Part shown: positions 10,437-11,055 of the stretch, piece after piece
Position numbering within the stretch: the first letter of the stretch is position 1
Layout of the letters: each line of letters opens with the position of its first letter
From: Candidatus Curtissbacteria bacterium RIFCSPLOWO2_01_FULL_38_11b
GTDB lineage: Bacteria; Patescibacteriota; Microgenomatia; Curtissbacterales; GWA2-41-24
Direction of reading: 5' to 3'
Assembly (NCBI GenBank): GCA_001774995.1
Contig: MFBO01000015.1
Coordinates: 1-11,055 of the forward strand
DNA length: 11,055 nt
Position numbers and translations under genes: made by a program
Notes under the pieces: model-generated
Seen by the model: only the letters and a program-made list of their open reading frames with translations
What the model was told of the DNA's origin: nothing
Database searches by the model: none

Positions 10437-11055
10437 TGTGCAAATGCCTCTACTGTTAATCTAGAACTATATACTTGGATCGATGATGCGTTATCAGCAT
10501 AAACTCTAATTTTTATTGTGTGAGTTCCATTTCCTACATTTGCCACAGCATGTGTGCTCAACGTCGAAATTGCAGATCCTCCAGAGGCAAAGGTTGGATA
10601 AACCCAAGCTCTAGGCTCAAGTGCTGTTCCATCGACTTCGATCCAAACTATGGCACTCGCGCTAGTAGAAGAGTTTCCGTAAATATACGTAGAGCTCAGT
10701 GCTAGTAATTTTGAAGGTACATTAGTAGTTATGTTAATTGTAGATTCAGGAACAGAAACTTGCGTAGCATTGGTAAATGTGAATGCAAACTCTTTTGTCT
10801 CTAATATCGGCTTTACTTTTTGGCTGGTTACTGCGGCATCAGCAATATCGCTTGTTCCTACGCATCCGGGGCAATCAAGATCAGTGGAAATTCCAGCTTT
10901 TTGGGCGAATGGGACGGAGCCGAATTGGAGGCGGGGTGAAAGGGTTTCGGACTGGACTGTAATTTGAAGGTAAGACGGGTTTGGTAAACTTGAAGGAAGT
11001 GCGGTTACTCCACCTAAAAACGTATCATAAAAACCCAAATTATCTGGAGTAATTG
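10433..11055 (-). CDS. Large exported protein, C-terminal part (5' end outside window)
   Basis: The minus-strand frame is open to the window edge, so the start lies beyond 11055; TTG at 11038 is internal. The visible 207 residues begin ITPDNLGFYDTFLGG and contain YLQITVQSETLSPRLQFGSV then PFAQKAG, the familiar 'LSPR...VPFA..A' module of many bacterial exported proteins. DCPGCVGTSDIADAAVTSQK follows, a linker that often comes next in such proteins. The last 120 residues are beta-strand-rich, T/S/V/N-rich and end LTVEAFAQ, and resemble a jelly-roll or tail-fibre-like binding domain. It overlaps the dockerin-like gene by four bases (ATGA), so the two form one surface-protein operon. Ligand and full size are unknown. 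Confidence 0.7.
   Translation of the reverse strand, partial: ITPDNLGFYDTFLGGVTALPSSLPNPSYLQITVQSETLSPRLQFGSVPFAQKAGISTDLDCPGCVGTSDIADAAVTSQKVKPILETKEFAFTFTNATQVSVPESTINITTNVPSKLLALSSTYIYGNSSTSASAIVWIEVDGTALEPRAWVYPTFASGGSAISTLSTHAVANVGNGTHTIKIRVYADNASSIQVYSSRLTVEAFAQ

Noticed and set aside
10520..10967. Plus-strand open frames in the right-hand part
   Set aside because: They lie opposite the minus-strand exported protein, which has recognisable motifs and continuous coding; the plus frames have none.

Overview
The window looks like a chromosomal segment of a Candidate Phyla Radiation (Patescibacteria) bacterium, perhaps of the Microgenomates type. This is inferred from the AT-rich composition, short genes in tight overlapping arrays, many genes without a clear Shine-Dalgarno sequence, the block rpsU-yqeY-ybeY-dnaX, reduced versions of housekeeping proteins, and a set of small exported proteins. 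TGA acts as an ordinary stop (for example at the end of dnaX), so a recoded-TGA lineage is unlikely. No rRNA, tRNA, CRISPR array, integrase or transposase was seen.

Layout. Bases 1-708 hold the C-terminal part of prolyl-tRNA synthetase, apparently without the INS editing domain. Bases 812-2002 encode a trigger factor whose PPIase domain is missing; a charged linker with two copies of an SFAKxxxDx peptide sits in its place. A DHH/MYG1-like hydrolase (2136-2981) and a HIT protein (3050-3388) follow, then a probable terminator. Next comes the block rpsU (3549), yqeY (3751), ybeY (4240), dnaX (4662) and a small lipoprotein (6464), the last three joined by 1-4 base overlaps. From 6928 to 9103 lie four small exported or membrane proteins: a secreted coiled-coil protein, a pilin-like single-pass protein, a four-helix membrane protein and an RskA-like anchored protein. 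A RibL/TagD-type nucleotidyltransferase (9239-9658) converges on two overlapping minus-strand genes (11055-9669) for large exported proteins, one with dockerin-like calcium loops.

Working together. The first two thirds is information processing: tRNA charging, nascent-chain folding, ribosomal protein S21, rRNA maturation (YbeY) and the clamp loader (DnaX). The last third is cell-surface material.

The most unusual signal is a recurring pattern of in-frame, palindrome-bearing insertions in essential genes. There are two related peptides in the trigger factor, a telomere-like inverted repeat inside the DnaX zinc module, and a four-hairpin cassette in the DnaX linker. The cassette begins 8 bases after a run of seven A, with stop codons close by in both other frames, so it could also support production of a short gamma-like DnaX.
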